Origin: Halichondria panicea
Lineage: Eukaryota; Porifera; Demospongiae; Suberitida; Halichondriidae
Assembly (NCBI RefSeq): GCF_963675165.1
Contig: NC_087377.1
Location: 6,279,122 to 6,343,121, forward strand
Direction of reading: 5' to 3'
DNA length: 64,000 bases
Part shown: piece after piece, positions 11,115 to 22,437 of the stretch
How the letters are laid out: each line of letters starts with the position of its first letter
Position numbering within the stretch: the stretch's first letter is position 1
Program-made: the position numbers and the translations under genes
The notes under the pieces: generated by a model
Seen by the model: only the letters and a program-made list of their open reading frames with translations
What the model was told of the DNA's origin: nothing
Databases searched by the model: none

Positions 11115-12134
11115 TCGCAGTCAGCTCGGTATGGCAGTCAGCTCGGTATGGTCCGAAGTAAGGTCTATTTAACTTTCGAGCCTCTCCTATTTTCTCAGAT
11201 GGTTTGAACAGGAAAACCCTCTCTCCGACAGCAAGGGTTGTCAGCTCCTTGTCACGGTCATAGTACGTTTTCTGGGTCTTCTGGGCCTTGCCAATACACT
11301 GTTTAGCTAATTCTCAAGCATTCGCCATTTTCTGTGCCAGTCCAGTGCCATACGCTCGGGTTTTGGTAGGGCACAAGATAGCATCCGTCGGCAGTCTAGG
11401 GTCTCTGCCATAGAGTAGAAAAAATGGAGATTTCTTAGTAGACTGTTGTTGACTGGCTCGATACGCGAATAACACAAATGGTAGGTGCCGATTCCCACCT
11501 TAGTCTTGGCAAGCATGGCAGTTAAAGTACAATTAAACCTTTCGACCAACCCATCCGTCTGTGGGTGGTAGGCAGAGGTGTTGACCTTGTGAAATCCTAG
11601 CAACAACTCGACCTCTCGTAGCAGTGCAGACAGAAACGCTTTTCCTCGGTCAGAGAGGACTTCTGAGGGAACTCCATGCCTGCTCACAATGTGCTCCACC
11701 AAGAGAGTGGCAATAGTAGCTGCTGTTTGATCGGGTACGGCAAACACTTCTGGCCACTTAGTAAGATAGTCCATAAATACCACTGCATACTGGTTTCCGC
11801 CATGAGAACGAGGAAATTGGATGACATCAACACCAATCCGATCAAATGGGTCATTCACAGGAATTGGAGTCAGTAGAGCTTGAGTCTGTCGTCCCATACC
11901 ACGTGTGGTACAGACCAAACATCCCCTCGTCCAATGCCCGAGGTCACTCCGCATTCCAATCCACCAGTAGTGGCGTCGTAACTCGCTAAATACATTGGCA
12001 TCACCCAAATATCCTCCGAATCGCCCTCCATGGGCTTGTTTAAACAATCTTTGTCTCAGTGATATCGGAGGGATCACCCTCAATGTACCATTCGATTCAA
12101 CATAATTATGGTACAACACATCGACTTCCAGCAT
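11115..12134 (-). pseudogene. gypsy integrase with GPY/F-type C-terminus
   Basis: Residues near the start show an HHCC zinc-binding module (HGG...HYWW...CLVC), then the catalytic core with GVDVIQFP (first Asp), VLSDRGKAF (second Asp) and AYHPQTDGLVERFN (catalytic Glu). After the frame closes at 11307 the next segment continues in another frame with YYDRD, GERVFLFKP and a PYFGPYRA motif typical of the GPY/F domain (about 11157-11290). A 17-bp tandem duplication (11118-11134 and 11135-11151) then disrupts the C-terminal frame. Confidence 0.85.
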
Positions 12135-12220
12135 GTACTGGGTCTGAGTTAACAGTAATGTCTTGGTCGTCGTCGGGTAGTATCCCCGTTTCCAGGTACT
12201 CGATGATGGCAGTCAATGAA

Positions 12221-12765
12221 TTATCCGCTCTGTAACTCGGCCAATTCCAACGCATCACCTTCGTCGGGTATAATTGTGGAGATAATTCCATACGGGCTGT
12301 GGTCCGGGGATTCATCGTTACCCACTGGGCATCTGGATAAGGCATCTGCGTTCCCATTAGTATGTCCAGCACGATGCAAAATGTGGATGTCCAACCCTTG
12401 TATGGCCATTCCCCACCTGGCCAACTTCCCAGAGGGTTGAGGAGTGTTCAGTAGGGACTTCAGGGCTTCATGATCAGTATACACTTCAGACGGATGGCCA
12501 TACAGGTAGGGTCTAAAGTGTTTCGCCGCCCATACAACTCCAAGACCCTCTAGTTCTGTGATACCGTAGTTTTTTCGTGAGGTTGTAGAGTTCGGCTAGC
12601 ATAGGCAATCGGCCTTACAGAGCCATCGGTCTGTTTCTGTGCTAGGACGGCTCCCAGTCCAGTAATTGAGGCGTCAGTTTCCAACAAAAACTTCTCCTCG
12701 AAATTTGGGTAGGCCAATACGGGAGAAGTGGACAGTAAAATCTGCTGGCACTCCGGGGTCCACAC
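12221..12765 (-). pseudogene. gypsy RNase H domain, frameshifted
   Basis: Segment 12550-12765 begins with FLLETDASITGLGAVLAQK (first catalytic Asp region) and RPIAYASRTL. Segment 12221-12484 continues in another frame with YTDHEALKSLL and HRAGHTNGNADALSR, the end of a Ty3/gypsy RNase H. The break between them lies near 12500-12570. Confidence 0.85.
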
Positions 12766-12909
12766 GTATTGGGCGTCTTTCTTAGTCAGTGAATGGAGGG
12801 GACCAGCAACTTTAGAAAAGTTTGGTATAAAACGTCAGTATTATGAGGCCAAACCCAAGAAGGAACAAAGCGACTTCACAGTAGCTGGTGTAGGTGTACT
12901 GCAATCAGT

Positions 12910-13494
12910 TTACGTGGGTCTGCTTGTACACCTCCTTCTGAGACTATGGCCGAGGTACTCCACTTCCAGTTGGGCAAACTTGCACTTCTTCGGCTTGAGT
13001 CGTAGGCCAGCATGTCGGAGTCGGTCGAAGACTTCGATTATATTTTTCTGATGTTCCTCCAGGTCTCTTCCAAGTATGATTATGTCGTCGAGGTACACCA
13101 AACAGTTCTTTCCCACCAATCCGCTCAAAACTATTTCCATTAGGGTGGCAGGGGCGTTGACCAGGCCAAAAGGCATCTTTTGGAATTCGTACAGACCAGA
13201 GTAAGTGGTAAATGCTGTCTTCTCTTGCGACTCGCAGTCCATTTGGACCTGCCAGTATCCAGAAGCAAGGTCCAAAGTAGTGAAATAGCGACTTCCACCC
13301 AAAATGTCCAGAGTGTCATCAATTCGAGGGAGAGGGAATTCGTCCAATTTAGTCACTTGGTTCAACTTCCTATAGTCAACACAGAATCGAAGGTCTCCGT
13401 CCTTCTTACGGACAAGTACAATGGGACTAGCCCAAGGGCTCGATGATGGCAGGATTACACCTTGTTCGAGCATGTTGTTCACCATTTCTCGCAC
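12910..13494 (-). pseudogene. gypsy reverse transcriptase domain
   Basis: Contains LRFCVDYRKLNQVT, FTTLDLASGYWQV (first catalytic Asp), MPFGLVNAPATL and LVYLDDIIIL (YLDD active site), followed by HAGLRLKPKKCKF and VEYLGH. The order is canonical for Ty3/gypsy. The frame runs into the thumb/connection region and is lost near 12910. Confidence 0.95.
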
Positions 13495-13603
13495 CGGCTT
13501 TCTGAGGGCAAATGGTGTTCTCCTAACCGGCTGCCGAACGGGTGGGTGTTCACCGGTGTTGATACGATGTGCGACAACATTAGTAGTTCAAGTTCACTGG
13601 AAT

Positions 13604-13894
13604 CTAAAGCGACTCGTATGAGAGTAGTAACTGGGTCAACTCCTGCGTTCTTATCGGTCCCACATGTTCCAATTCCAATTGTAGCTGGGTTAATAACCGT
13701 TTTCTTCGTTCGGTGGCTTCTTCTGCCGACAAAGCACTCACTGCTGCACCTCTATACTCGTGCTCCTTGGGCATGTCATCTGATGTGATTTCTGTCACGG
13801 ACTGCAGCCCTCCCAGTCTCGTTCCTTTTATTAATTTGATTGGTTCTCTCCCCGTATTCGCAACGATGATAATTAGGTGCCGGTCACTTCCCAA
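13604..13894 (-). pseudogene. gypsy pol linker between protease and reverse transcriptase
   Basis: The segment shows IIIVANTGREPIKLIKGTRL, a pattern common just upstream of the reverse transcriptase (a beta-strand segment after the protease), then ALSAEEATERRKRLLTQ leading toward the finger domain. Upstream, two overlapping short frames at 13933-14422 repeat an EPTIEETNT / KEPTTEETNT acidic motif in different frames, indicating an internal duplication in this linker. Confidence 0.6.
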
Positions 13895-14471
13895 TTGGAA
13901 TGCTCCATCTTCAACGTGGAGGTCCGAATCGTTCAGGTGAACAGTAAAAGGTCCTCTGACACAGGACCATCCATTACAGCTCTGACCATTTTCTTGTGTC
14001 CTGATGGTATCCTAGCTGCTACCAACAGTCTAACAGTCACATTACCAGCATCGATATTGGGTAGGGTGTTTGTTTCCTCTGTAGTCGGTTCTTTTTCCAG
14101 CAATTTCGTATCGATCGGTAACTCTAGGTAGTCGCTGGCCGAATCAATCTTGTTCGCTTCTCCTTGTGATAGGGGGTCTCTGGCTGGTGAGGAAACCAAC
14201 CAATTCTTCCCCGCAAGTACATCTTCCTGTTTGATCGGCAACTCTGGTTGGGACACGTGGCCGTTGGACTGTGTACTTTTTGTCTGCTTCCAGTAACAGC
14301 AGAGAAGTCACTTCCTCCGTGTTTGTTTCCTCGATAGTCGGTTCAATCTCGAGTAGGCCTGCTTCCAGCAAAGGTAGAGAAGTTACCTTCTCTCCTTGTG
14401 ATTGTGGATTACTGGAACACAACCAATCCTTCCCGGTGACGATCCCTTCTGGTTTAGCAACAATAAGATAA

Positions 14472-14987
14472 TTATATTCCCAGCTTGGGTTGGAGATCCG
14501 TGCCTAATAGCACCTGGTGTGGGGCATCCTTCTGCACCAGTACATTGGCTCGCTCTTTATTCCCTCCTTGGGAGAAACTGAACTGAGCCTGTGATGTAAT
14601 CTCCAGTCTATGGCCTCCATAATTCCTCAAGCTTACGGTGGGTTCCGAAAATATTTTCATTGTCTCTTGTTTCCATTCCTCTATCGATGAATACGATTGG
14701 AGGTCATTCCTCAACACTTGCATGGCGAAAGAAAGCGATATAATCGTTACTGGCAAGCCTGTGTCAATCAAGGCTTCAGTATTGACTTCGTTCACCCCCA
14801 ACATGGCTATTACTGTAGGCCCTAAGATTGTTTCGGCGTTTTTTCCTTGTGAGGTCACGTGGTTCATTGTAGATATTTTGTAAAAGTCTTTAACCACCTC
14901 TTCAGTAGCCAGTTTGATCTCGGCTGCATGTAGTTCTCTCTTCAGTTCGGTCACCTTCTCCTGAAGTGATTGATCTCCACTCCTCAC
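14472..14987 (-). pseudogene. gypsy aspartic protease region
   Basis: EALIDTGLPVTIISLSFA is a retropepsin active-site motif with DTG in place of the catalytic DTG/DSG triad, followed about 90 residues later by HQVLLGTDLQPKLGI, the flap-distal ILG-type motif. The N-terminal part (SLQEKVTELKRELHAAEIKLA) is helical. Complete enough to recognise; linked frames on both sides are broken. Confidence 0.8.
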
Positions 14988-15044
14988 ATTGGATATGGTC
15001 CTTCCAGAGGCTTCCTTGTCTTTTTTTGGTTGTCATGGGTAGGA

Positions 15045-17051
15045 GCACTGCCTGCTTAGGTGGCCAGTCATACCACAATTGTAACAGGTTCGATTTTCCC
15101 CAGATGGAGGGAGTTTAGTTGGTGGTTGAGTGGAGCGTGGGATGAAAGTTCTGGTATCAGCAGGCTTCGGATATGGGGTTACCGCCTTCTTTTTGGCTGC
15201 ATAACAGCTGATCCAATGTCCCTTCGGCTCCTACAATTTTCCCTTTTAGTTCAGGGCGTAAGCCAGTAATAAACTGGTTAGCGAGCACTGATTGTCCCAT
15301 TTTTTCCGCTTCCGGTCCACCTCGATTCACACCCGCATAAGCCCTAGCAAACAGCCTTCTTAAGTCTTGCGCGAACTCGTCCGCAGTTCTTTATGACCCT
15401 GTCTCCGTTCGTGGAACAGCTGGCTCTGAACTGCCGGTAGCGTGACGGGTGTAAAGCGCTTCCCCAGTTGTAGTCACTTCTTTGTTCTGGTGTGCAGGAT
15501 CGGTAAAATGAATATGCTGCCCCTCGAAGCCTGGTTGTCAGATTTACCAATTTGCAATGGTTGTCCCATCTTCTCAGGTGCATTAAGGACTGGGACCTTC
15601 AATTATTGCTGAATTTGCAAATTATAAGCCCCGCCCACACGGTCGCCATGGTTCCGCCCACGCATTCATTACTTCAACGTACCACTCCCTTTTCATTTTG
15701 CAGTAATTCAGCTAGTTTAGAGAAGTGACTTAGTCGGCGTTTAAAACACCCTCTAGTAAAGCTTGCGAGGCAATAGATGACTTCCATAAGCCTTCCTTAG
15801 CTGATTTATCCTTGTACTTTGTCAAAAAATTGTTGACCGTGTCCCTGGGAAGCCTACTATCCAAGATGAGACTGCTACATCAAACAACTTTCTGTTATTT
15901 CTCCCTTGCAAAGACCAGGAGGGCTAAGCGCTAGAGTGAGTTGTTAGCTTAGATAGAACTAAGTATAATGAGCAGCAGCAATAGCTAGTAGACTTAGTGT
16001 TTAAACGCCGATTTTTCAATAGAAAAGTGAAATAGTGCTTCGACAAAACGGACCACCCCCACTGATCAATTAGTGGGCGGGGCTTCATTTTAATATTTTC
16101 CTAGAGAATGGAGGCCAGTGTTTCATTTCATCATAAAAGTTTTACACAGATTAATATACACAGTAAACAGCAGCAGGTTGAAGTGCCTCTTATAAATGTC
16201 TTTTTTATGTTGGTCCCAGTCCTTAATGCACCTGAGTTGCTAAACTGGCTATCGATTCGAATTGTTCAATCCAGTCTTGATAGGCTTCTTTGTCTGCCTG
16301 GTCATTTCCGTCAAATCGAGATATTTCGGGCAAAGTAGCCGGTTGAGGGCATTATGACGTCATGTGGGCTCGAGTAGGTTGGTAAAATACTGGCTGTCTC
16401 TGTCATCACCACGGATTCCGTAGCGCCTAGGCTCCGCCCTCTAGATGCACGCGGCATCCGTACAGTCAGGTTTTCCTTTCCTCTCAATCTGGTTTGCATC
16501 GAGTTTCTCTATTCTCTGTTCCAACTGACTGATCACTGTGTGAGCACTCATTAGTTCCTGCTTTATCACATCAAGACAATGTTGTTTCCCTATCTCGATT
16601 TGTATCTCCAAGGGATTGCCTCTTGCTATCCAGTTGTTCCACTAATCGGGCTTCTCTGGCTTCCCATTTTTGCTGTTCTACTTCAACAGCTCTATAGCGT
16701 TCCAAAGTAGCTGCAGTCGCCTCTCTGGCATACTGCTCATGCAGGACTTCGTTCTGTCTCTCTGCCTCAGCCGTGTTTCTCCGCAACTCTTTCTCCAACT
16801 CTTGAGCCTTCTGTTGAACGGTACGGGCCTCTTCGGTAGCATCGGTAACTGCTTGTTCCATATCTGTCCTACATTCGGTCAATCTCGCTACGTCGCCCCT
16901 TGCGTGTTCTAATTCCGCTTCCAAATCGGCCCCCTCCGTCTGGATTCCGTCCTCGTAGTTTCTGGTTTTCGACGTCCAGACGATTCATTTCGAACTGAAG
17001 GTTATCGACCTTGAGCTTTAGGGCTTCCATTTTGAAGTCAAGGGTCCTCAC
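15045..17051 (-). pseudogene. gypsy gag with coiled coil and CCHC knuckle
   Basis: The 5' part (16571-17051) is a long charged coiled coil (KMEALKLKVDNLQFEMNRL, then a 100-residue Glu/Ala/Arg-rich helix). A gag core fragment is at 15344-15583 (LRRWDNHCKLVNLTTRLRGA, YSFYRSCTPEQRSDY). The zinc knuckle CYNCGMTGHLSRQC is encoded at 15045-15086. The segments are in different frames, and the 15600-16300 interval has no clear gag frame. Confidence 0.7.
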
Positions 17052-17200
17052 GACACGAATTGTAGCTTGAATTAGGTACTTTCAACTTTCGGGCGACAAC
17101 GACTTGGAATAGCAAATCTAGCTCACTTGTCTACAAAGACACTATGTAGACACTGTGCCAGGCTCCACTAGACACTCTACAATCCCAGACAAGCCCCATA

Positions 17201-17345
17201 TGTAACGCTTTGGCCTAACACTTTGACAGTTGAACAAACAATTTCTTCATTTAGCACGACTGATCATATTGCATCACACCATGCCATTAATAGTATTCAC
17301 AAAGACAGGAAGTAAATAGCTAACAATACCATTAATAGCATAACA
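17201..17345 (-). repeat. 5' LTR of the gypsy element
   Basis: Same sequence as 10673-10808 plus a 9-bp insertion. On the minus strand it is followed, after TA, by a TGG-initiated primer-binding candidate. Very short LTRs for this superfamily. Confidence 0.85.
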
Positions 17346-17349
17346 TATG

Positions 17350-17840
17350 TGTAATGCGCATGCGCGCTCATTCCCACGTGTGTGAGAAAATAATATCAGA
17401 TCCAAATTCTCCTGCCAGAATCATCTTTGTCTTGAGGGCCTGGTAAGCCACAAAACACTACCATATAACAATATAGATAACAATATGCATGTACACAGGT
17501 CTTTTCTTCTTAGATATTATATACACTGAACTACAGATCCTGGAAGAATCAATTTTCTTCTTTCTTCAGGTCCTGGTAAGCCACATAATACAATAAATAA
17601 CAACAATAGATAAGTCTTTTCTTCTCAGTGACTTTATATAGATAAGCTAACTTTAATATAAAATTCATTATAGAAACTAATAATTATAACACTCTAATAC
17701 TTTTAAGCGAAAGCAAAAACATGGCGAGAGGCATTAGCACAGCGCCAGCTTGAACACTAGTTGAACTTGCAGACACACCCCTTATTCTTGGATGTAATGC
17801 GCATGCTCAATACCACGTGTAAGATAATTCATTTTGAACC
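17350..17840. repeat. Repeat with direct TGTAATGCGCATGC ends
   Basis: TGTAATGCGCATGC followed by a CCACGTGT occurs at 17350 and again at 17793, and between them a module (TCTTTCTTCAGGTCCTGGTAAGCCACA-like, near 17425 and 17560; GTCTTTTCTTCT near 17500 and 17610) is internally duplicated. The gypsy element sits immediately to the left. Not coding. Confidence 0.5.
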
Positions 17841-17864
17841 TCGAGATGCAGTATACAATGAAGG

Positions 17865-18000
17865 CCCTCCAAAGTTCCTCCTTTTTATATACCTTTTACC
17901 TTCTTACAAGTAATTTTGTACATGAGTGTTGAGTCAGCAACAAAGAGTGTCAATATTCAGTCAGCATATGGAAACCTTCCTGTTATTAGCCCCTTTCAAG
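17865..18000. repeat. Dispersed repeat, partner at 52190-52415
   Basis: Shares TTTTTATATACCTTTTACCT, CTTACAAGTAA, GAGTCAGCAACAAA, GTCAATATTC and GGAAACCTTCCTGTTATTA in the same order with 52190-52415. Probably the edge of a multi-copy element whose coding part begins just after it. Confidence 0.6.
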
Positions 18001-18013
18001 CAGTGGGAGAAGA

Positions 18014-18397
18014 GTGTTGATTACCGCATTAAAAGCCCATCAACCGTTACTGCATGCCACAAAGCAACGCTGTTATCCCCAAACTAAGGCGGTATCTAAA
18101 GAAAGGAAGTCTCATACAAAGACCTTCACTTTGAGGAATGTGGATATGGTTGCCATTACTTCATCAGATTGTCTAAAGAAAATTATCAGAGCTCAGCTTA
18201 AACAAGAAATTGTACCTGACATTCATGATTTTCATGTTGGATAATTATGTTCAAGGTACAAACGTAATTAGTATTATGACGATGCTGAAGACTCTATTAT
18301 GTGTGGTTCATGCCTATATTGGTTTCATTTTTTTTGTGTGTCTCTTAAGTTTTGTCTGTCTTGTAACTATGACCATCACATAGGGGACTGTTAGCAG
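18014..18397 (+). pseudogene. Element-encoded protein fragment ending in a PHD-like finger
   Basis: A basic open segment (18014-18244) is followed, in another frame, by AEDSIMCGSCLYWFHFFCVS (about 18281-18340) and CLSCNYDHHIGDC, a C-x2-C...H-x2-C-like pattern resembling the C-terminal PHD-type finger found after Ulp1 or transposase domains in animal transposons. The two parts are out of frame and no catalytic domain is left. The neighbouring repeat with a partner at 52 kb supports an element origin. Tentative. Confidence 0.4.
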
Positions 18398-18992
18398 CAG
18401 GAGCACTGCAGTCGTGTCCTCTATCCTTGGTGAAATCTTCACCTTCTGGAGTTTCATCTAGTGATGGTTACACAATAATTAACGCATGTCGACTGTCTTG
18501 ATAACAACAAATAGTATAATAAAACGGTACGATGTATACTGTGCATGTACACTCCTTATAATGTGGCTTTTGATTATAACATACAAATGTGCCAGAAGTA
18601 TCTTCATCCATCACATAAACAATTGCTTCTTTGCCCTTGATCCATGTGTCCCTCAAACTCTTCATAGCATCATAGCATCATAGTGTCTCCTGAACTCAGC
18701 CATTCCCACCTCTGAAGCAAGTGTGGCTAATTCTTGAGCCATATATTATATGAGCTTTGTGGAAAATTTGATGCTGGAATAGCGTGGACTTTCCTTTCTC
18801 ACGTGCAATACTAGTAACCTATACAGGTGCATGTGCACAATTGTGAAATCATCAGATGACACATCTGTGGCAGGTGTCTTTTTATTCTTGAAAGTTTCAT
18901 GCATGTAACTTGCAGTCTATCTTGGAGCTACACCATATAGAAAGATACCTGTCGATTTTCTCGAATAGCAAATATGTGCCGACAGGGGAGAT
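18398..18992. other. Interval without a recognisable gene
   Basis: Overlapping frames on both strands at 18468-18683 are low-complexity and mutually antisense. A short ATCATAGCATCATAG repeat sits at 18666. Nothing else recognised. Confidence 0.4.
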
Positions 18993-19977
18993 GCTAGCCT
19001 CGATCCCAGGCCGAGTTTTCGCTTTTATAAGGGTTAGGTGAACAACTAGGCCTGGTACTTGTCTGCGCATGCGTCAGTCGTTTGTCAGATTCTGACAAAT
19101 GGATATTCTCGTTCACTTTCTAGAAGTCAGTTCCCGTTTTATCATTATTGGAATGGCTCTTAGCTGAAGCTTCTCTCTTCTCTGAAGCTTAGAAAACATT
19201 ACTCTGAAGACTGAACAACAAGGGAAGAGGTATAAAGCTTTGTCAAGCTTGTTAAGGTCACACATTTTTGTGTGGGCCCTGTGCTATCAAATCTTGTTCA
19301 TGTTTGGCAAGATCTATCTAGGTAGACTATAGTTTCATCATTAATATGGTGCATCAAGTGAAGAGTGTGAGCTAGAGAACTTGGTGCTGCCATCATCAGC
19401 TCGTCAACAATGACACTATAACCTGTTTAATACGAGAAATTTAATATAGAGCAATGGCTAATATCCAGCTATCCCAACAGTGCTCCACTTGGCTATACTA
19501 ACGGACGAGACTGGACAGTTTGAGGTAAGGATTTAACCGTCTTTGTAATTATTGTCCTATACTTACAGGACTGGAGTATGACCTGCTCGTTCGAGCATTG
19601 CTGGGTAGCTCAGACTGACAGAGGCATCAAGAGAATCTACGTTTTCTCAAGAATTACGAGTTGGGGTCTAGAATCAGAGAAGTCCAGCAGCCTGCTAAAT
19701 CTTTTTGAAACGTAATTTGAAGGCATTCAATCATCCTGAAGTTGCCCTGGGTCACTGTAATCGTGCTGCAGCACAACTGGCAACTCCCCAGGCCCTTATG
19801 AAGTAGCTCTCTATGTGCACTCACTCTGTGCATTTTCTGTGTACAAATTTCGATTGTAAATATTTTTGCCGACCACAAATACAATGAAAATTTGACGCAT
19901 GCGCAGACAACTAGTACCGGCCTAGTTGTTCGCCTAACCGTTATAAAAGCGAAAACTCGGCCTGGGATCGAGGCTAG
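18993..19977. mobile_element. Long TIR element of the TAGCCTCGATCCCAGGCCG family
   Basis: The left end CTAGCCTCGATCCCAGGCCG and the right end CGGCCTGGGATCGAGGCTAG are perfect inverses, and homology continues inward through TTTTCGCTTTTATAA, GGTTAGG, GAACAACTAGGCC and TCTGCGCATGCGTC for about 90 bp. Flanks carry GGAGAT (18987-18992 and 19978-19983), extendable to GGGAGAT, as a candidate target duplication. This is the longest member here of a family whose other copies are bare palindromes. No transposase is evident in the 0.8-kb interior. Confidence 0.85.
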
Positions 19978-20105
19978 GGAGATACATACTTGTCCAACAG
20001 TTACATCCAAACAGCCATTAGATAACTGTACTGTGTACTCCACTGTGTACTCCATTATCACTAAAGACATTCATCTTGGTGCGCAAATGTAACTGCTTTT
20101 GAAGA

Positions 20106-20310
20106 TACCGTATAGCGCGAAATTTTCACGGATTTCGTGGGTTTAGCAATCTTACCACGAAAATTGTTCTTTAATTACAATTATCTGCTATAACATGCAA
20201 AGATTTAAAGGCGTGGCTTCCGGTAAGCAGTCATTCCGCGAACATTGTGCAACGAAATGCTTTTAAAGGCCAATCGACGAAATATAAGTGACTCGAAAAG
20301 TTTGCGCTTA
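20106..20310. mobile_element. MITE with TACCGTATAGCGCGAAATTT terminus (truncated)
   Basis: Same family and internal sequence (GCAGTCATTCCGCGAACATT, GGCGTGGCTTCCGGTAAG) as the intact copy at 60903-61132. The right end decays after AAAAGTTTGCGCTTA and lacks the final TACGGTA. Confidence 0.8.
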
Positions 20311-20760
20311 TGGAGTGAGAAGTAGAGAAAATTGCTCTTCTGGTGAATTAGGTGGAAATGTTGATACCCTCTTCTTTGCCAAAGCCATTAAATAAAAGTT
20401 GCATGATCTCTTTCATTTCTCAAACAGGATAACACAGCAAAGAATTGGTCGAAAAAGTAGAAAGATCTGCATACTTTGAGCAAACATTCTTCACTATAAT
20501 TATTCCCCACTTACATGGGGTCTGTATCATAAGAACTGGGTGGGGCTTAACTACCATAAACTCCCGCATTCCCCGTGCCTTTGAGGGCGCACTGATTTTA
20601 TACTAGATCTATATGGAGCGCCATTCAGATCAAAAATGCATGACAGAATCATCGATGGATGGCAGGTCAATCATCGATTATTGCCAATCGGTTTGGATCT
20701 TTAAGCTTTGCCTCTATGCTTGACCCTTGACCTGAGCTCTCAACCTTCACCTTTATTGTA
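20311..20760. other. Interval without a recognisable gene
   Basis: Non-coding by inspection. Notable only for AATCATCGATGGATGGCAGGT / AATCATCGATTATTGCC near 20650, a short partial duplication. Confidence 0.4.
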
Positions 20761-21423
20761 GGTGATTACCGCCAAAATTAGCAGTAAAAAAATGGTGCTG
20801 TTTCTTTAACAGGTGTGTTTTAAAAAATGGTGCTGTTTTTTTACAGAGGGTTTTAAGGGGTTTTAAAAAAAATGGTGCAATTTTTGTAGAGTTTTTCATT
20901 TTGTAAGACAGGTTCCTTTTTGCAGAGATGTGTATTTTGTAGAGAGATGTTTGTTGTGTTTCAGAGACTCAGAGCAATGCAGAACAACAGCAGGCAATGG
21001 GCTGACACTGTAGTACTGTACTGAGTGAAATCTTCTTTCTTGCCTCCACTTTTAAGCACATGGTGGAGGCAAAAAAGAAGGAACATATTCTCCTGCACAT
21101 GCACATGCACCGCCAGCTTTGCTAAGAGATATGGAAGACAAAGACACTCTCAGGCAGCAGGTAGTATAATCATAAGCTGCAAAAAGGAACCTGTCTTACA
21201 AAATAAAAAACTCTACAAAAATTGCACCATTTTTAAAACCCTCTCAGTCTGCAAAAAACAGCACCTTTTTTTAAAAACCCAAAACCGCACCGTTTTTTAA
21301 AGCACACCTTTGTAAAAAAAAAACAGCACCATTTTTTTAAAACTCTGTAAAAAAACAGCACCATTTTTTAAAACACCTCTGTAAAAAAAATAGCACCATT
21401 TTTTACTTTTGGCGGTAATCACT
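20761..21423. mobile_element. Foldback element with internally repeated arms
   Basis: Outer ends GGTGATTACCGCC and GGCGGTAATCACT are inverted. Both arms are tandem arrays of an A-run plus ATGGTGCTGTTTTT unit (left) and its inverse AAACAGCACCATTTTT (right), about five degenerate units each. The inner arms are ACTCTACAAAAATTGCACCA and AAGGAACCTGTCTTACAAAA and their inverses. The loop is about 200 bp. Long repeated arms are characteristic of foldback-type elements. Confidence 0.85.
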
Positions 21424-21544
21424 TCCCATAAACCTATTAAAAGTACTAGACTAGACTGGAACTCGACTACTTACGTATTACGTACCTATAGCTAGCTATT
21501 AAAGATCAAGACAGAAGTAAAGCTCGAAGAGGGCCAGTCGTATT

Positions 21545-22095
21545 ATGCTAAACGTGTGGAACATAACGCCTAAAGAAGCTACAGAAAAGGTTGTCGAGAA
21601 TATGGAGGTACTAAGAGATATTGCAGCAGGAAAGGCAAGGTTTCCTCCATGTGATTTGTTTGGTAAATATACAGTATGCATGTGAGAGGCACAATAATAT
21701 TATGTGGAAGACAGGGACATGTAGGATTGTTTGGTATGTGGGTGGACCCTTAAAAGAACTTCGACGTCATTCAAGGAAATGTGGCCTGGATATGTACGTG
21801 AACGTTAAGGTCCATATCATGTAATGTGTTGTTACATGCGTCCTCCAGCCAAGGAAGGCCACACACTTACATTGACATCTGTTCTGGATATATCAGTGAG
21901 GTATGTGAAGTTACTACAGTTTGAATGTATACATGTACATGTATGCAGAGTGAGGACACTGGTGAAGGAGGATCAACAGAGAGGGAAAGTGCTACGGTCA
22001 AGCGTAGTACAGCACAAGTGGAACATGCTATGGTTGCTCATGCCATTGCCCTGCGTATGGGTGAGAGTGATGACAGCAAGACCGAACAAATGTGA
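21545..22095 (+). CDS. Small three-exon protein of unknown function
   Basis: Exons 21545-21662, 21849-21895 and 21949-22095 join in phase through GTAAAT...CAG and GTGAGG...CAG introns to 103 residues ending EQM-TGA. The protein starts MLNVWNITPKEATEKVVENM, has a short amphipathic helix, a CDLF motif at the first junction, and an acidic Ser/Glu/Thr-rich C-terminus with no membrane segment or signal peptide. I do not recognise the family. The reading frame is also open for nine codons upstream of this ATG, so further 5' exons are possible and this may be the C-terminus of a longer gene or of a transposon protein. Confidence 0.45.
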
Positions 22096-22437
22096 GCTCA
22101 CTGTTTACTTCAATTTAGTGTGAACTATAACAGTGAGCCGGTAACCTTCAAAGACGAATTCACTTGCATAAGCTGCCAATGTGTGTGCAGTAATGTCCAG
22201 CCCCACCTCCTAATTTTCATGCTGGCTTGTGCGTTGCGAAAGGGTTAAGTTGCCTGGCTAACCGTTCTCTTATTAATGGCTTGTGGATTTTTGTCTTTTC
22301 TTCCACGTGGGACTAGGCTATCACATAACTTATATCACATCACGTGGCTTAGGTTCACCTGAAGTTATAGGCCACGCCCAACTAAGCCTAAGGACACTCA
22401 TGCATATAAAATAGTGCACCTAGAAGTACGTGAAGTA
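22096..22437. other. Interval without a recognisable gene
   Basis: 3' flank of the small gene. Contains inverted-looking CACGTGG motifs (22306, 22341) and no open frame of interest. Confidence 0.4.

Larger units (their letters stand above)
10673..17345 (-). mobile_element. Ty3/gypsy LTR retrotransposon, degenerate
   Basis: Direct LTRs (10673-10808 and 17201-17345) enclose, on the minus strand, gag, a CCHC knuckle, protease, reverse transcriptase, RNase H and integrase in the Ty3/gypsy order (integrase last). A primer-site candidate, TGGGGCTTGTCTGGGATT on the minus strand, lies two bases inside the right LTR. At least four frame breaks separate the domains, so this copy is not coding-competent. 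The left flank (GACACACCC...GGATG, 10643-10672) resembles 17771-17792, so it inserted into a pre-existing repeat. The flanks GATG/TATG match 3 of 4 bases, a possible eroded target duplication. Confidence 0.9.
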
